Positions 1 through 10,300 of a stretch of 37,844 nt of DNA are shown here, piece by piece (the stretch's first letter is position 1; every line of letters begins with the position of its first letter). Below the pieces are notes generated by a model. That model was given only the letters and a program-made list of their open reading frames with translations. It was not told the DNA's origin and made no database searches. Source of the stretch: Polaribacter sp. (GTDB lineage Bacteria > Bacteroidota > Bacteroidia > Flavobacteriales > Flavobacteriaceae); contig JABJPX010000029.1 of the NCBI GenBank assembly GCA_018663625.1, forward strand, positions 1 to 37,844. The letters are read 5' to 3'. The position numbers were made by a program, and so were the translations under genes.

Positions 1-65
1 ACTGTGGAATCATCCCTTAGGTGAATTCATCCGATTAAAAATTCAGTATGAAAAGTTGAATTTCT

Positions 66-671
66 TTATTTCTTATCGTGTATTTTGGTAGGAATCCCAT
101 GATTCCAAAGCGTTAGCACGTCGGTAGCAACACTTGCGCCACTTCCGGCAGCAATGGCAAATTGACTGCGCCAACCTGCAATTGTACCACAACAGTAGAG
201 TCCTTTTTTTATGAGGTGATTTTCATTTTTCAGTTGAATCCTTTCTTTTGCAGGATTGGCTTTTTCATGAGGAACTACAAAAGATTCTAAGCCTTTTATT
301 GTAAAAGGCTGTGCGTAATTTAAGGCTACAATTACAATCTCTGAGAAGTACTTATTTTTGTTTGTAGTTACGCAATAGCCTTCTTCAGCAGCCTCAATCG
401 CAATTACTTTTTCGTTTTCGATTTGAGAAATTTGGGGATATAAGGTTGCAAGTTGTTTTTTCCCTTCAACCAAAACATTGGCACCAAGTTTTCCAGGAGG
501 CAGTCCTAAAACGTTGTTAAATAAGGCATTTTGTAAGTGTGATGTTTTTTGATGAAGAATAATGCCGATGTTTTTGTCTGCCGCAAAAGCTTTGTTCTTT
601 GCAGACCCTAACACCAAAGCACATTGCATTCCTGCAACACCACCTCCAACAATTAATGCATTGAAACTCAT
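66..671 (-). CDS. Short FAD-binding oxidoreductase, thioredoxin-reductase-like
   Basis: The N-terminus (residues 4-17) has the dinucleotide-binding Rossmann signature with GGGVAG at 9-14. The C-terminus (about 158-190) has the closing FAD motif of the thioredoxin reductase family, with CCGTIAGW followed by an Ala/Gly-rich helix. At 201 residues it is about two thirds of a normal thioredoxin reductase (about 300). The NADPH-binding insert and the CxxC redox pair are missing, so it is not a standard thioredoxin reductase. It probably binds FAD and oxidises or reduces an unknown partner. The start codon lies 2 bases after the stop of the MarC gene, so the two are probably co-transcribed. The fold is well supported; the substrate is unknown. 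Confidence 0.75.
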   Translation of the reverse strand: MSFNALIVGGGVAGMQCALVLGSAKNKAFAADKNIGIILHQKTSHLQNALFNNVLGLPPGKLGANVLVEGKKQLATLYPQISQIENEKVIAIEAAEEGYCVTTNKNKYFSEIVIVALNYAQPFTIKGLESFVVPHEKANPAKERIQLKNENHLIKKGLYCCGTIAGWRSQFAIAAGSGASVATDVLTLWNHGIPTKIHDKK

Positions 672-673
672 AT

Positions 674-1258
674 TTAGACGAATAATATTTTGATGTTTTG
701 AGCAAAAAGTTTGACCGAGATTGCCAATAAAATGACCCCAAAAACTTTACGAATAATTTGAATTCCATTAGGGCCAATAATTTTTTCAATTTTAGAAGAT
801 GTTTTTAAAACAATATAAATTAAAATAACATTTAGTAAAACCGCGATGATAATGTTTTCAATATAAAACTCAGCTCTTAAAGAGAGTAAGGTCGTTAAAC
901 TTCCAGGACCTGCAATTAAAGGAAACGCCAAAGGAAATACTGTAGCCGTAATTGGGACAGCCTCGTCGGAATCTTTATATAAGGTAATCCCTAAAATCAT
1001 TTCCAAGGCAATAAAAAACAGGATAAAAGCACCTGCAACCGCAAATGAATTTGCATCGATACCAATAAGTTCCAATAAACTTTGCCCTAGAAAAAGAAAA
1101 ATAATCATAATGATTCCAGCAATCAACGAAGCTTTCTCCGATTGAATGTGCCCAAACTTTTTTCTTAAATCTATAATAATAGGAATGTTTCCAATAATAT
1201 CGATTACCGCAAACAAAACCATAAAAGCGGTAAAAATTTCTTTCAAATTAAAATCCAT
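674..1258 (-). CDS. MarC-family integral membrane protein (UPF0056)
   Basis: A 194-residue, very hydrophobic protein with about six membrane segments. It has the MarC-family pattern: an early FAVIDIIGNIPI stretch and a central FPLAFPLIAGPGS motif. Members are inner-membrane proteins of uncertain function; the old link to multiple antibiotic resistance was not upheld. I chose the ATG at 1258; an in-frame TTG five codons upstream is possible but less likely. The flavin oxidoreductase follows after 2 bases, so this is a two-gene operon, divergent from the DUF3109 gene. Confidence 0.85.
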   Translation of the reverse strand: MDFNLKEIFTAFMVLFAVIDIIGNIPIIIDLRKKFGHIQSEKASLIAGIIMIIFLFLGQSLLELIGIDANSFAVAGAFILFFIALEMILGITLYKDSDEAVPITATVFPLAFPLIAGPGSLTTLLSLRAEFYIENIIIAVLLNVILIYIVLKTSSKIEKIIGPNGIQIIRKVFGVILLAISVKLFAQNIKILFV

Positions 1259-1290
1259 ATCGTTTTTTTGCAAAATTATAAAACTAACTT

Positions 1291-1310
1291 TATAACAAAG
1301 TAAAGTTATA
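1291..1310. promoter_or_regulatory. Inverted repeat in the marC/DUF3109 divergent spacer
   Basis: TATAAC (1291-1296) and GTTATA (1305-1310) form a perfect 6-bp inverted repeat with an 8-base spacer. Looser outer arms are AAAACT near 1280 and AGTTTT near 1314. It sits centrally between two divergent genes and is not followed by a T-run, which fits an operator better than a terminator. The high A+T content makes chance symmetry possible. Confidence 0.3.
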
Positions 1311-1324
1311 GAAAGTTTTTATAC

Positions 1325-1332
1325 TATTTTTG
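1325..1332 (+). promoter_or_regulatory. Bacteroidota -7 box for the DUF3109 gene
   Basis: TATTTTTG fits the Bacteroidota -7 consensus TAnnTTTG exactly. It ends 4 bases before the ATG at 1337, so transcription would begin at or just inside the start codon. No clear -33 TTG is visible at the usual distance. Confidence 0.4.
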
Positions 1333-1336
1333 TCAG

Positions 1337-1909
1337 ATGTTTCAACTAGGAAAAACCATTGTCTCAGAAGAGATTATCGAAAAAGATTTCGTGTGTAATT
1401 TATCGGCATGCAAAGGCGCATGTTGCGTTGCTGGAGAGGCAGGAGCACCCTTAGATAAAGAGGAAACAAAACTTCTTGAAGAAATCTATCCTAAAGTAAA
1501 GCCTTTTTTAAGAAAAGAAGGCATCGCTGTTATTGAAAAAGAAGGCACCTGGATACCGAATGAATGGGGCGAGTTAGAAACCCCATTAATCAAAGGAGCA
1601 GATTGTGCCTTCGTAATTTTTGATAAAAAAAACAAGGCACTTTGCGGTATCGAAGCAGCCTACAACGCGGGTGTAATCGATTGGAAAAAACCACTTTCTT
1701 GTCATTTGTATCCAGTTAGAGTAAAAGATTTTAGCGAGTTTGCTGCTGTAAATTATCATAAATGGGAAATTTGTGATGATGCTTGTTCCTTAGGAAAAGA
1801 ACTTCAAGTACCTGTATATAAGTTTGTGAAAGAAGCATTGATTAGAAAGTTTGGGCAAGATTGGTATGATGAATTAGAAAAGGTAGCCGCCAAGCATTTA
1901 AAAAAATAA
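1337..1909 (+). CDS. DUF3109 family cysteine-rich protein, probable metal or Fe-S binder
   Basis: A 190-residue soluble protein recognised as DUF3109 (YkgJ-like) by its cysteine layout: C20, C25, C29 and C30 in the N-terminal CNLSACKGACC cluster, then C90, C103, C122 (in SCHLYPVR), C146 and C150. Related YkgJ-type proteins are proposed to bind zinc or an iron-sulfur cluster through such cysteines. The biochemical role is unknown. It stands alone on the plus strand, divergent from marC, with about 425 bases of non-coding sequence after it. Confidence 0.85.
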   Translation: MFQLGKTIVSEEIIEKDFVCNLSACKGACCVAGEAGAPLDKEETKLLEEIYPKVKPFLRKEGIAVIEKEGTWIPNEWGELETPLIKGADCAFVIFDKKNKALCGIEAAYNAGVIDWKKPLSCHLYPVRVKDFSEFAAVNYHKWEICDDACSLGKELQVPVYKFVKEALIRKFGQDWYDELEKVAAKHLKK

Positions 1910-2334
1910 CACTTCATGTTGCGAAATTTCTTTCATTCCTGAATTTAGTGACATCCTGATTTTTATTAAATTACACCCCTTTTTTTGGTGCTTCTAAACC
2001 CTCTTTTAAGTTTGTTTAACCATCAAGTTTTTTTCTGATTTGTTTTTTTAAAAAAAAAGTTTTGAAAAGTGTAAAAAGGAGTTTTTAATTAAACCCAATA
2101 GAATCAACGGTTTTCGGGTTTTTAAATTTTTAAGTTACTGTATATTAGGGAGTTATAAAGTTATTCAAAAATCAATAAAATGGCTAAAAAGGTCATTTTG
2201 TTAAGAACTTCATGGGATTTGTGAATAAGTATGACTTTCATTTTGGAACAAAAATTTCAATCTTTGTTAGAGTCGTTTTTAACAGATCAAAACGTTAAAC
2301 AAACACCGAATCTTAAAATAAAAAACCATACCCA
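1910..2334. other. Long AT-rich non-coding spacer upstream of nrdB
   Basis: No convincing gene lies in this 425-base stretch; a plus-strand open frame from 2231 runs out of frame into nrdB and resembles nothing. A weak inverted repeat, AAACCC (2091-2096) with GGGTTT (2117-2122), precedes an AT-rich run and could end the DUF3109 transcript. TCATTTTG occurs at 2193-2200 and 2238-2245, each one mismatch from the -7 consensus. The second has a TTTG at 2218-2221 placed like a -33 element. I see no recognisable NrdR box. Confidence 0.5.
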
Positions 2335-3324
2335 ATGTCCGTCAAAGAAACAGCACTTGCTACAGAACCAATTTTACAACCAAATGATAACCGTTTTGTT
2401 ATTTTTCCAATTCAACATGATGATCTATGGGAGTGGTATAAAAAGCAACAAGCCTGTATTTGGACTGCGGAAGAAGTTGATTTATCAGAAGATGTTTTGG
2501 ACTGGAATAACAAATTGTCGGAAGATGAGCGTTATTTTATCAAACATATTTTAGCCTTTTTTGCAGCTTCTGACGGTATTGTAAATGAAAATCTTGCTGA
2601 AAATTTTGTGAATGAAGTACAGTATTCAGAAGCAAAATTTTTCTATGGTTTTCAAATCATGATGGAAAACGTGCATTCAGAAACCTATTCGTTACTAATT
2701 GATACCTATGTGAAGAATGAAGCAGAAAAAGATCAATTGTTTAGAGCCATTGAAGTTTTTCCAGCGATTAAGAAAAAAGCAGAGTGGGCATTAAAATGGA
2801 TAGAATCCGATTCTTTTGCTGAGCGTTTAATTGCATTTGCAGCTGTAGAAGGTATTTTCTTCTCTGGAGCATTTTGTTCTATTTTCTGGTTAAAGAAAAG
2901 AGGTTTGTTGCCAGGATTGGCGTTTTCAAACGAATTAATTTCTCGTGACGAAGGAATGCATTGTGATTTTGCGGTGCATTTACACAATCACCATATTGTA
3001 AACAAAGTACCAAAGGATCGAATCAGAGAGATCATTGTAGACGCATTAAATATCGAGAGAGAGTTTGTAACGGAGTCTTTACCAGTGAGCTTAATTGGAA
3101 TGAACTCGAAGTTAATGACACAATACTTAGAATTTGTTACCGATCGTTTATTGGGAGAATTCAATTGTGAAAAAGAGTACAATGCAACAAATCCATTCGA
3201 TTTCATGGAAATGATTTCTTTAGAAGGAAAAACCAACTTCTTTGAGAAAAGAGTTTCAGAATACCAAAAAGCAGGTGTAAAATCTGGAGGAACTGGAAGC
3301 ATTAGTTTCGATTCAGACTTTTAG
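2335..3324 (+). CDS. nrdB: Class Ia ribonucleotide reductase, small (radical) subunit
   Basis: Houses the diiron-tyrosyl radical that starts reduction of ribonucleotides to deoxyribonucleotides in NrdA. The 329-residue protein has all expected ligands: D80, E111 and H114 on one side, E172, E206 and H209 on the other, and the radical tyrosine Y118 in [10 protein letters not shown]. It is therefore a normal tyrosyl-radical class I enzyme of the eukaryote-like R2 type. The C-terminal tail ends SISFDSDF, the kind of flexible tail that docks on the large subunit. nrdA follows after 99 bases, in the order nrdB-nrdA. The start ATG is fixed by the family N-terminus. Confidence 0.97.
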   Translation: MSVKETALATEPILQPNDNRFVIFPIQHDDLWEWYKKQQACIWTAEEVDLSEDVLDWNNKLSEDERYFIKHILAFFAASDGIVNENLAENFVNEVQYSEAKFFYGFQIMMENVHSETYSLLIDTYVKNEAEKDQLFRAIEVFPAIKKKAEWALKWIESDSFAERLIAFAAVEGIFFSGAFCSIFWLKKRGLLPGLAFSNELISRDEGMHCDFAVHLHNHHIVNKVPKDRIREIIVDALNIEREFVTESLPVSLIGMNSKLMTQYLEFVTDRLLGEFNCEKEYNATNPFDFMEMISLEGKTNFFEKRVSEYQKAGVKSGGTGSISFDSDF

Positions 3325-3423
3325 AGTACCACACAACACTGTTAACTATAAAATACCGTTGAGTGATAAAAATTGGACGTTTTTGTTGCCTCAATAATTA
3401 ACCAAAATAAAACCTATAAATTC

Positions 3424-5817
3424 ATGTTTGTACTAAAAAGAGACGGCAAAAACGAGCCAGTGATGTTCGACAAGATCACGGCCAGAGTAAAGAAAATGTG
3501 TTACGGATTGAACAAAATTGTTGACCCCGTAAAAGTTGCCATGCGTGTAATTGAAGGTTTATATGACGGTGTTACCACATCAGAATTAGACAATTTAGCA
3601 GCAGAAACAGCCGCTACAATGACAACAGCACATCCAGATTACGCAAAATTAGCTGCAAGAATCGCCGTTTCTAACTTACATAAAAACACTAAAAAATCGT
3701 TCTCAGAAACCATGGACGATTTGTATTATTATGTAAATCCACGTACAGAAAAAAAAGCACCTTTGCTGGCAGACGAAATCTATGAGATTATCAAAGCAAA
3801 TGCAGAAAAATTAGACTCTACAATTATTTACAATAGAGACTTTAATTATGATTATTTTGGTTTTAAAACATTAGAACGCTCTTATTTATTAAAGTTAAAT
3901 GGAGTTATTGCAGAACGTCCACAACACATGCTTATGCGTGTTTCTATTGGTATCCATAAAAATGATATTGATGAAGCCATTGCAACCTATGAGTTAATGA
4001 GTAAAAAGTATTTTACCCATGCAACGCCAACGTTGTTTAATGCAGGAACTCCAAAGCCACAAATGTCCTCTTGTTTCTTATTGCAAATGCAAGATGATAG
4101 TATCGAAGGAATTTATGATACACTAAAACAAACTGCAAAAATATCACAATCTGCAGGAGGTATTGGATTGTCTTTACATAACATTAGAGCAACGGGTTCT
4201 TATATTGCGGGCACCAATGGAACCTCAAACGGAATTGTACCCATGCTAAAAGTATTCAATGATACAGCACGTTATGTAGATCAAGGAGGAGGGAAACGGA
4301 AAGGATCATTTGCAATGTACTTAGAGCCTTGGCATGCAGATATATTTGACTTCTTAGATTTAAAGAAAAATCACGGAAAAGAAGAAATGCGTGCAAGAGA
4401 TTTATTCTATGCGATGTGGGTTTCAGACTTATTCATGGCTCGTGTACAAGAAGATGCAGATTGGACTTTAATGTGTCCACACGAATGTCCGCATTTATAC
4501 GATACCTATGGAGAAGAATTTGAGCGCTTGTACACCAGTTATGAAGCTGCAGGAAAAGGAAGAAAAACAATCAAAGCACGCGACCTTTGGGAGAAGATTT
4601 TAGAATCTCAAATTGAAACAGGGACGCCATATATGTTGTACAAAGATGCAGCAAACCGTAAATCAAATCAGAAAAATTTAGGAACCATTCGTTCTTCAAA
4701 TTTATGTACTGAGATTATGGAGTATACTGCAAAAGACGAAGTTGCAGTGTGTAACTTAGCGTCCATTGCATTGCCAATGTTCATTTCTGAAAAGGAAACA
4801 GGAGAGAAATACTTCAATCATAAAAAATTATATGATGTTACTAAAAAAGTAATTCGAAATCTAGACACAGTGATCGATGCTAATTTTTATCCTGTAATTG
4901 AAGCAGAAAACTCCAATTTTAGACATCGACCAGTAGGTTTAGGAATTCAAGGTTTAGCAGATGCTTTTATTATGTTGCGTTTACCTTTTACTTCTGATGA
5001 AGCAAAAAAATTGAATCAAGAAATTTTTGAAACCATGTACTTTGCAGCCGTTACTTCTTCGATGGAAATAGCAAAAGCAAAAGAACCGTATTCTACTTTT
5101 AAAGGATCTCCAATGTCAGAAGGAGAATTCCAATACAATATGTGGGGAATTAAAGATGATGAATTGAGTGGAAATTGGGATTGGGCAAAATTACGAAAAC
5201 AAGTAATGAAGCACGGAGTTAGAAACTCGCTATTAGTAGCACCAATGCCAACAGCATCTACTTCTCAAATTTTAGGAAATAACGAAGCATTTGAACCGTA
5301 TACGTCTAATATTTATACAAGAAGAGTTTTATCTGGGGAATTTATTGTTGTCAACAAACATTTATTAGAAGACTTGGTAGAATTAGGTTTGTGGGATAAT
5401 GACATGAAAGAAGACATCATGCGTGCAAACGGTTCGATTCAGCATATTGAAGCAATTCCAGCAGAATTAAGAGAATTGTACAAAACAGTTTGGGAAATGA
5501 GTATGAAAGATATTATCGATATGGCCCGCCATAGAGGATATTTTATCGATCAATCTCAATCGTTAAACTTGTTCATGAAAGATCCAGACTATGCAAAATT
5601 AACTTCTATGCATTTTTATGCTTGGAAGTCAGGATTAAAAACAGGAATGTATTATTTAAGAACAAAATCGGCAGTAAATGCGATTCAGTTTACACTTTCA
5701 AAAGAAAAGAAAGCAGCCGCCCCAGACGCCCCATTAAGTCCAGAAGAATTCAAAGCCATGGTAGATGCTGCGAAAGACAATGACGGGCCAGATGACTGCT
5801 TAATGTGTGGTTCTTAA
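3424..5817 (+). CDS. nrdA: Class Ia ribonucleotide reductase, large (catalytic) subunit
   Basis: Reduces ribonucleoside diphosphates using the radical generated by NrdB. An N-terminal ATP-cone (about residues 3-92) predicts dATP/ATP control of overall activity. The catalytic barrel carries the SCFLL cysteine, the [11 protein letters not shown] region and the NLCTEI active-site segment. The C-terminus ends CLMCGS (C792, C795), the mobile dithiol pair re-reduced by thioredoxin or glutaredoxin. I chose the ATG at 3424 (797 residues), since MFVLKRDG is a typical ATP-cone start. An in-frame TTG at 3373 would add 17 residues without family support. A strong terminator follows. Confidence 0.97.
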   Translation: MFVLKRDGKNEPVMFDKITARVKKMCYGLNKIVDPVKVAMRVIEGLYDGVTTSELDNLAAETAATMTTAHPDYAKLAARIAVSNLHKNTKKSFSETMDDLYYYVNPRTEKKAPLLADEIYEIIKANAEKLDSTIIYNRDFNYDYFGFKTLERSYLLKLNGVIAERPQHMLMRVSIGIHKNDIDEAIATYELMSKKYFTHATPTLFNAGTPKPQMSSCFLLQMQDDSIEGIYDTLKQTAKISQSAGGIGLSLHNIRATGSYIAGTNGTSNGIVPMLKVFNDTARYVDQGGGKRKGSFAMYLEPWHADIFDFLDLKKNHGKEEMRARDLFYAMWVSDLFMARVQEDADWTLMCPHECPHLYDTYGEEFERLYTSYEAAGKGRKTIKARDLWEKILESQIETGTPYMLYKDAANRKSNQKNLGTIRSSNLCTEIMEYTAKDEVAVCNLASIALPMFISEKETGEKYFNHKKLYDVTKKVIRNLDTVIDANFYPVIEAENSNFRHRPVGLGIQGLADAFIMLRLPFTSDEAKKLNQEIFETMYFAAVTSSMEIAKAKEPYSTFKGSPMSEGEFQYNMWGIKDDELSGNWDWAKLRKQVMKHGVRNSLLVAPMPTASTSQILGNNEAFEPYTSNIYTRRVLSGEFIVVNKHLLEDLVELGLWDNDMKEDIMRANGSIQHIEAIPAELRELYKTVWEMSMKDIIDMARHRGYFIDQSQSLNLFMKDPDYAKLTSMHFYAWKSGLKTGMYYLRTKSAVNAIQFTLSKEKKAAAPDAPLSPEEFKAMVDAAKDNDGPDDCLMCGS

Positions 5818-5840
5818 AAAAAAGTAAATTAAAGATTGAT

Positions 5841-5871
5841 AAAAAGAGATGTAGCAATGCATCTCTTTTTT
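5841..5871 (+). terminator. Rho-independent terminator after nrdA
   Basis: An 11-bp perfect stem (AAAAAGAGATG at 5841-5851 with CATCTCTTTTT at 5860-5870) encloses an 8-base loop and ends in a T-run, 24 bases after the nrdA stop. Confidence 0.85.
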
Positions 5872-5872
5872 G

Positions 5873-5880
5873 TATTTTCG
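5873..5880 (+). promoter_or_regulatory. Possible -7 box for dgt abutting the nrdA terminator
   Basis: TATTTTCG has one mismatch to TAnnTTTG and begins 2 bases after the terminator T-run. It would give an untranslated leader of about 80 bases before the dgt ATG. No good -33 element is seen, since that region lies inside the terminator stem. Confidence 0.35.
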
Positions 5881-5967
5881 TACCACGCACATTCCATTAT
5901 AAGTAGGAGTCTAATAATAAAAAACACTGAGCTATTGAATCAGGTTCAGCACACTTAAATCAATACC

Positions 5968-7308
5968 ATGAACTGGGAACACCTTCTTTCTTTAAAACGC
6001 GCAGGCGATACACAAAAACGTCCAAGAGCAGCACAAGATGAAACCCGTTTGGGGTTTGATGTCGATTTTGATCGAATTATATTTTCATCGGCTTTTAGAA
6101 GCCTACAAGATAAAACCCAAGTAATTCCACTTTCCGAAACTGATTTTGTACACACGCGTTTAACGCACAGTTTAGAAGTTTCTGTTGTTGGGCGAACCCT
6201 TGGAAGAAAAGTTGGAAAAGTTTTGTTAGAACGCCATCCAAATTTAGCCGATTTAGGATATACTTTTAATGATTTTGGCGCTATTGTAGCCGCAGCTTCC
6301 GTAATGCATGACATTGGAAATCCGCCTTTTGGGCATTCTGGTGAAAAAGCAATTGGCGAATATTTTAAATCAGGAAAAGGGGCAAAATACAAAGCACAAT
6401 TGTCTCCCAAAGAATACCAAGATCTCATTGATTTTGAAGGAAATGCCAATGGATTTAAAATTTTAACAGAAACAAAAGATGGGGTTTCTGGAGGTTTGCG
6501 TTTGTCCTATGCTACGTTAGGAGCGTTTTTAAAATACCCAAAAGAAAGTTTACCCAAAAAGCCAACCAAACATATTGTAGACAAAAAATACGGCGTATTT
6601 CAATCTGAAAAACCAGAATTTTTAGACGTTGTTCAAGATTTGGAGATGTTGCAAAAATCGACCACAGCAGACATTTCTTTTTATCGACACCCATTGGCCT
6701 ATTTAGTAGAAGCAGCCGATGATATTTGTTATACTATCATCGATTTTGAAGACGGGATCAACTTAGGCTTAATAGAAGAGGAGTATGCTTTAGAGTACCT
6801 AATTAATTTGGTAAGAGATCGTATAGACTCTAAAAAATACCACAGCTTACAGCACACCAAAGACAGAGTTAGTTATTTGCGTGCTTTGGCAATTAATACC
6901 TTGATCAATCAAGCGGTAGAAATATTTTTAGACAATGAAGAAAGCATTCTATCAGGAAGTTTTGAAAAATCATTGTTAGAGAAATGTTCCTATGAAGCCC
7001 AAATTAACGATATCATAAAAATTAGTATCGATAAAATTTATAAGAGTCAAGAAGTGATAGAAAAAGAAGTAGCAGGTTATCGAATTATTGCCGACTTGTT
7101 ACATGTTTTTGTAAGTGCCGTCAACAATAAATACGATGAAAACTATTCGAATTACGACCAATTAATTTTAAATTTATTACCCAAAGAATATCAATCAGAA
7201 GACGCTAGCCTATACAATCGAATCATGCAAATCTGTAGTTATGTATCAAGAATGTCAGACAGTTATGCAATTCGAACGCATCAAAAATTAACAGGAAATA
7301 TTATATAA
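5968..7308 (+). CDS. dgt: Deoxyguanosinetriphosphate triphosphohydrolase (HD superfamily)
   Basis: Hydrolyses dGTP (and possibly other dNTPs) to the deoxynucleoside plus tripolyphosphate. The 446-residue protein has the metal-binding HD motifs: H67 in RLTHSLEV, H114-D115 in MHDIGNPPFGH with H123, and an Asp near 251-252 in VEAADDICY. The N-terminal TRLGFDVDFDRIIFSSAFR stretch is typical of the family. It lies directly after nrdBA on the same strand, so enzymes that make and destroy dNTPs are neighbours. It probably has its own promoter, because a terminator separates it from nrdA. Confidence 0.95.
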   Translation: MNWEHLLSLKRAGDTQKRPRAAQDETRLGFDVDFDRIIFSSAFRSLQDKTQVIPLSETDFVHTRLTHSLEVSVVGRTLGRKVGKVLLERHPNLADLGYTFNDFGAIVAAASVMHDIGNPPFGHSGEKAIGEYFKSGKGAKYKAQLSPKEYQDLIDFEGNANGFKILTETKDGVSGGLRLSYATLGAFLKYPKESLPKKPTKHIVDKKYGVFQSEKPEFLDVVQDLEMLQKSTTADISFYRHPLAYLVEAADDICYTIIDFEDGINLGLIEEEYALEYLINLVRDRIDSKKYHSLQHTKDRVSYLRALAINTLINQAVEIFLDNEESILSGSFEKSLLEKCSYEAQINDIIKISIDKIYKSQEVIEKEVAGYRIIADLLHVFVSAVNNKYDENYSNYDQLILNLLPKEYQSEDASLYNRIMQICSYVSRMSDSYAIRTHQKLTGNII

Positions 7309-7324
7309 TTAAACTCTGAATGTT

Positions 7325-7332
7325 TAACTTTG
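7325..7332 (+). promoter_or_regulatory. -7 box for the T9SS-secreted propeller protein
   Basis: TAACTTTG matches TAnnTTTG exactly, 28 bases upstream of the ATG at 7361 and only 16 bases after the dgt stop. No obvious TTG lies at the -33 position. Confidence 0.45.
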
Positions 7333-7360
7333 GTCACTTAAAAAATACCCCTCAAAAATC

Positions 7361-10300
7361 ATGAAGAAAAAATTACTCTTATCATCATTAGTAGTAGTAT
7401 TTACCGCAAGTTTTTTTTATTTTAATTTAGAAAAAGAAAATAAAACTAAATCTTTAAAAGATTCTCACTCAGAATTTTTAAGAAATCATCCCTATAACAA
7501 AACGAAAACCTTGTCTAAACAAGATCGAAAGTTACAAGGATTGCCTCCCAACGCTTTTTTTGAACAAGAGTATTTAAGTGAAATAAACCCTGCTACAGGG
7601 AGAACCCATAAAGAAAACGTATTCCAACTTCAAAACGATTTAGAGGCTTTAAGACAGTCAACAAGAACTCCTGGTGATGGAGATGATACTGCATGGCAAG
7701 ACAGAGGACCAGACAATGTTGGAGGAAGAACTCGTGCTCTAATTTTTGACCCCAATGATGAAAGTCAAGAAACAGTATATGCTGGAGGTGTGAGTGGTGG
7801 TTTGTGGAAAAACACCAATATTTCAAATGCAGGATCTGTCTGGACGCAAGTAGATATTCCAGAAAACCTTGCTATTTCATGTATTGCAATCGATCCAAAT
7901 GATTCAATGACCTGGTATGTAGGTACCGGAGAATCTTATGTTGGAGGTGATGTAAATGGAAATGGAGTATGGAGAACCACAGATGGAGGAGCTACCTGGG
8001 CCAATGTTTTTGGAGGTGTCGATGGAGAAACGCTTTTTGAAGCAAATGCTAAAATGGTTATCAATAGTCCGACAAGTATTGCTGGAGAGTATTTTGCAGT
8101 GCTTTCTACTAGTTTTGGTGGCGGACTCAATCCAGCAGTTACTGCAGATTTAGTTTTAGCAGATGATGGGGTATCACCAACAGAAGATGGTTGTACAGCC
8201 CTAAATAATTCAGCAGCTATTAGTGGTAAAATTGCTGTGATTCGAAGAGGAGATTGTCCCTTTGTAGACAAAGTGAATAATGCTCAGAATGCAGGAGCAA
8301 TTGCTGTAATAATTGTAAATAATGTGTCTGGAATTCCTATCAATCAAGGAGGAGATGATACTGGAATTACCATACCAACCGTTATGATTTCTAAAGACGA
8401 CGGTGCCAATGTGATTGACGCATTGACTGGAGGATCTGTAAACGTAACACTTTCTAGTACAAGAGGAAATGGATCCAATTTTATTGTATCCAATGGAGTA
8501 CAGCATGTAAATGATATTGTTGTGAGAGACAATGGAGGCGTTTCAGAAGTATTTGTAGCAGCAGGAGATGCTGTTTACGGAATTGCATCCCCTTCTACAT
8601 TATTTGGAATCCACGATCGAGGTGTATACAAATCTACAGACGGTACCACGTTTACAAAATTAACCCTTCCAACAAACTCAGAAGGAGGAATTCATGAACC
8701 AAACAACATAAAAATAGCTGCAGATAATTCTGTATACGTATCTACAACATCGGATGTCTTTGGAGATGGAGGAGGAGCGATCTTTCAATCGACAGATACA
8801 GATGCAACTAATTTTGTATTGAAACATACGGTTCCAGATGGACAAAGAGTTGAAATTGCTTGCTCAAAAACAGATGCCGCTAAAATATATGTATTGGCAC
8901 AATTGAGTACTTCTGGAGCTCCAGTAGGCCTTTATAAAACAACCAATGCCTTTGGAAACGTATCTACCTTAGCGCTTCCAGAGGACGCTGACACAGGGAT
9001 CCCTACTACCGATTTTACAAGAGGTCAAGCTTTTTATGATTTATTATTACGAGTAGATCCAAATAATGATGAAAAAATATTTGTAGGTGGAATCGATTTG
9101 TTTAAAAGTACCAACGGAGGGACTTCCTATTCTCAAATTTCGAAGTGGTCAAATAATAACTTTTTATCTGGGTTAAATGTTCCTGTGGTACACGCCGATC
9201 AACATGGTTTGGCTTTTTCAGGAAGTTCATCAACTAGAATGCTTTTCTCAAATGACGGAGGGGTGTATTTCTCGAATGATGGAGGGGTAAATATCAACGA
9301 AAGAAATAATGGTTACAATACCTTACAATTTTATACCGTAGGGGTTGCACCAACAACAGCGGCCATTGGAGACAATTTTATTGCTGGAGCACAAGATAAC
9401 GGAACCCAATTGTTTACAAATGCGAGTGCAGGCGTAAATAGTTCTATACAGGCACAAGGAGGAGATGGGGCGTATAGTTTCTTCGATCAAGACGGAACAG
9501 ACAACTATTACATTTCAAATTACGTATATAATAATAGCATTCGTTTGCGAGATTTAACGGTTGGAATTACAAGAATCATTAATTCAGAAACCGGACCTAA
9601 TGGCGATTTTATAAACCAAGAAGAATTGGATTCTAATTTAGATATTTTGTATTCTAATTACTCGACAGGGACACTCTATTATATTAGAAGGTATAAGGAC
9701 GTTAATTCAGGGTTTATAGGGAAGACAAATTTAAGTGACAACTTAATGGATCAAGCACCTTCAGCGATGAAAGTTTCTCCATATACTACAACATCTACGA
9801 AATTACTCGCAGGTTTAAAAAATGGAAAAATCATACAAATTGACAATGCAGACGGAGAATTCCCTGCGTGGTCTGAAATTACAGGACCCGAATTTGTAGG
9901 AACTGTTTCTGATATTGAATTTGGTGCAAGTGAGAATGAAATTTTTGTAACTATGCATAATTATGGTGTAAAAAACATATGGTATTCTAGTGATGCCGGT
10001 GCGAATTGGTCTTCTAAAGAAGGTGATTTCCCAGACATTCCCGTAAAAACCATTTTACAAAATCCTTTAAGACCTGAAGAAGTAATTATTGGAACAGAAT
10101 TAGGGGTTTGGAAAACAGCAAACTTTAACGCCGAAAACCCAAATTGGGTGCAGTCCAATAATGGGATGAAAAACGTAAAAGTAATGGATCTTGATTTAAG
10201 AGATGACAATGTTGTTTTTGCTGCTACTTATGGTAGAGGTGTTTTCTCAGGACAATTTACCGGGGCATCTGCTTCAGTAGATGAAGTATTAAAAGGGAAT

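Noticed and set aside
2..91. Possible 3' end of a plus-strand gene entering from the left edge
   Set aside because: Only 29 open codons (LWNHPLGEFIRLK at the start) with no recognisable family, overlapping the end of the oxidoreductase gene; chance cannot be excluded.
2041..2060. T-run followed by A-run as a terminator or promoter
   Set aside because: A simple A/T homopolymer junction with no stable stem.
2231..2554. Plus-strand open frame of 107 codons running into nrdB
   Set aside because: It overlaps the well-supported nrdB start in another frame and has no recognisable domain.
3373..3423. TTG-initiated extension of nrdA by 17 codons
   Set aside because: The ATG at 3424 gives the usual ATP-cone N-terminus; the extension is not family-like.
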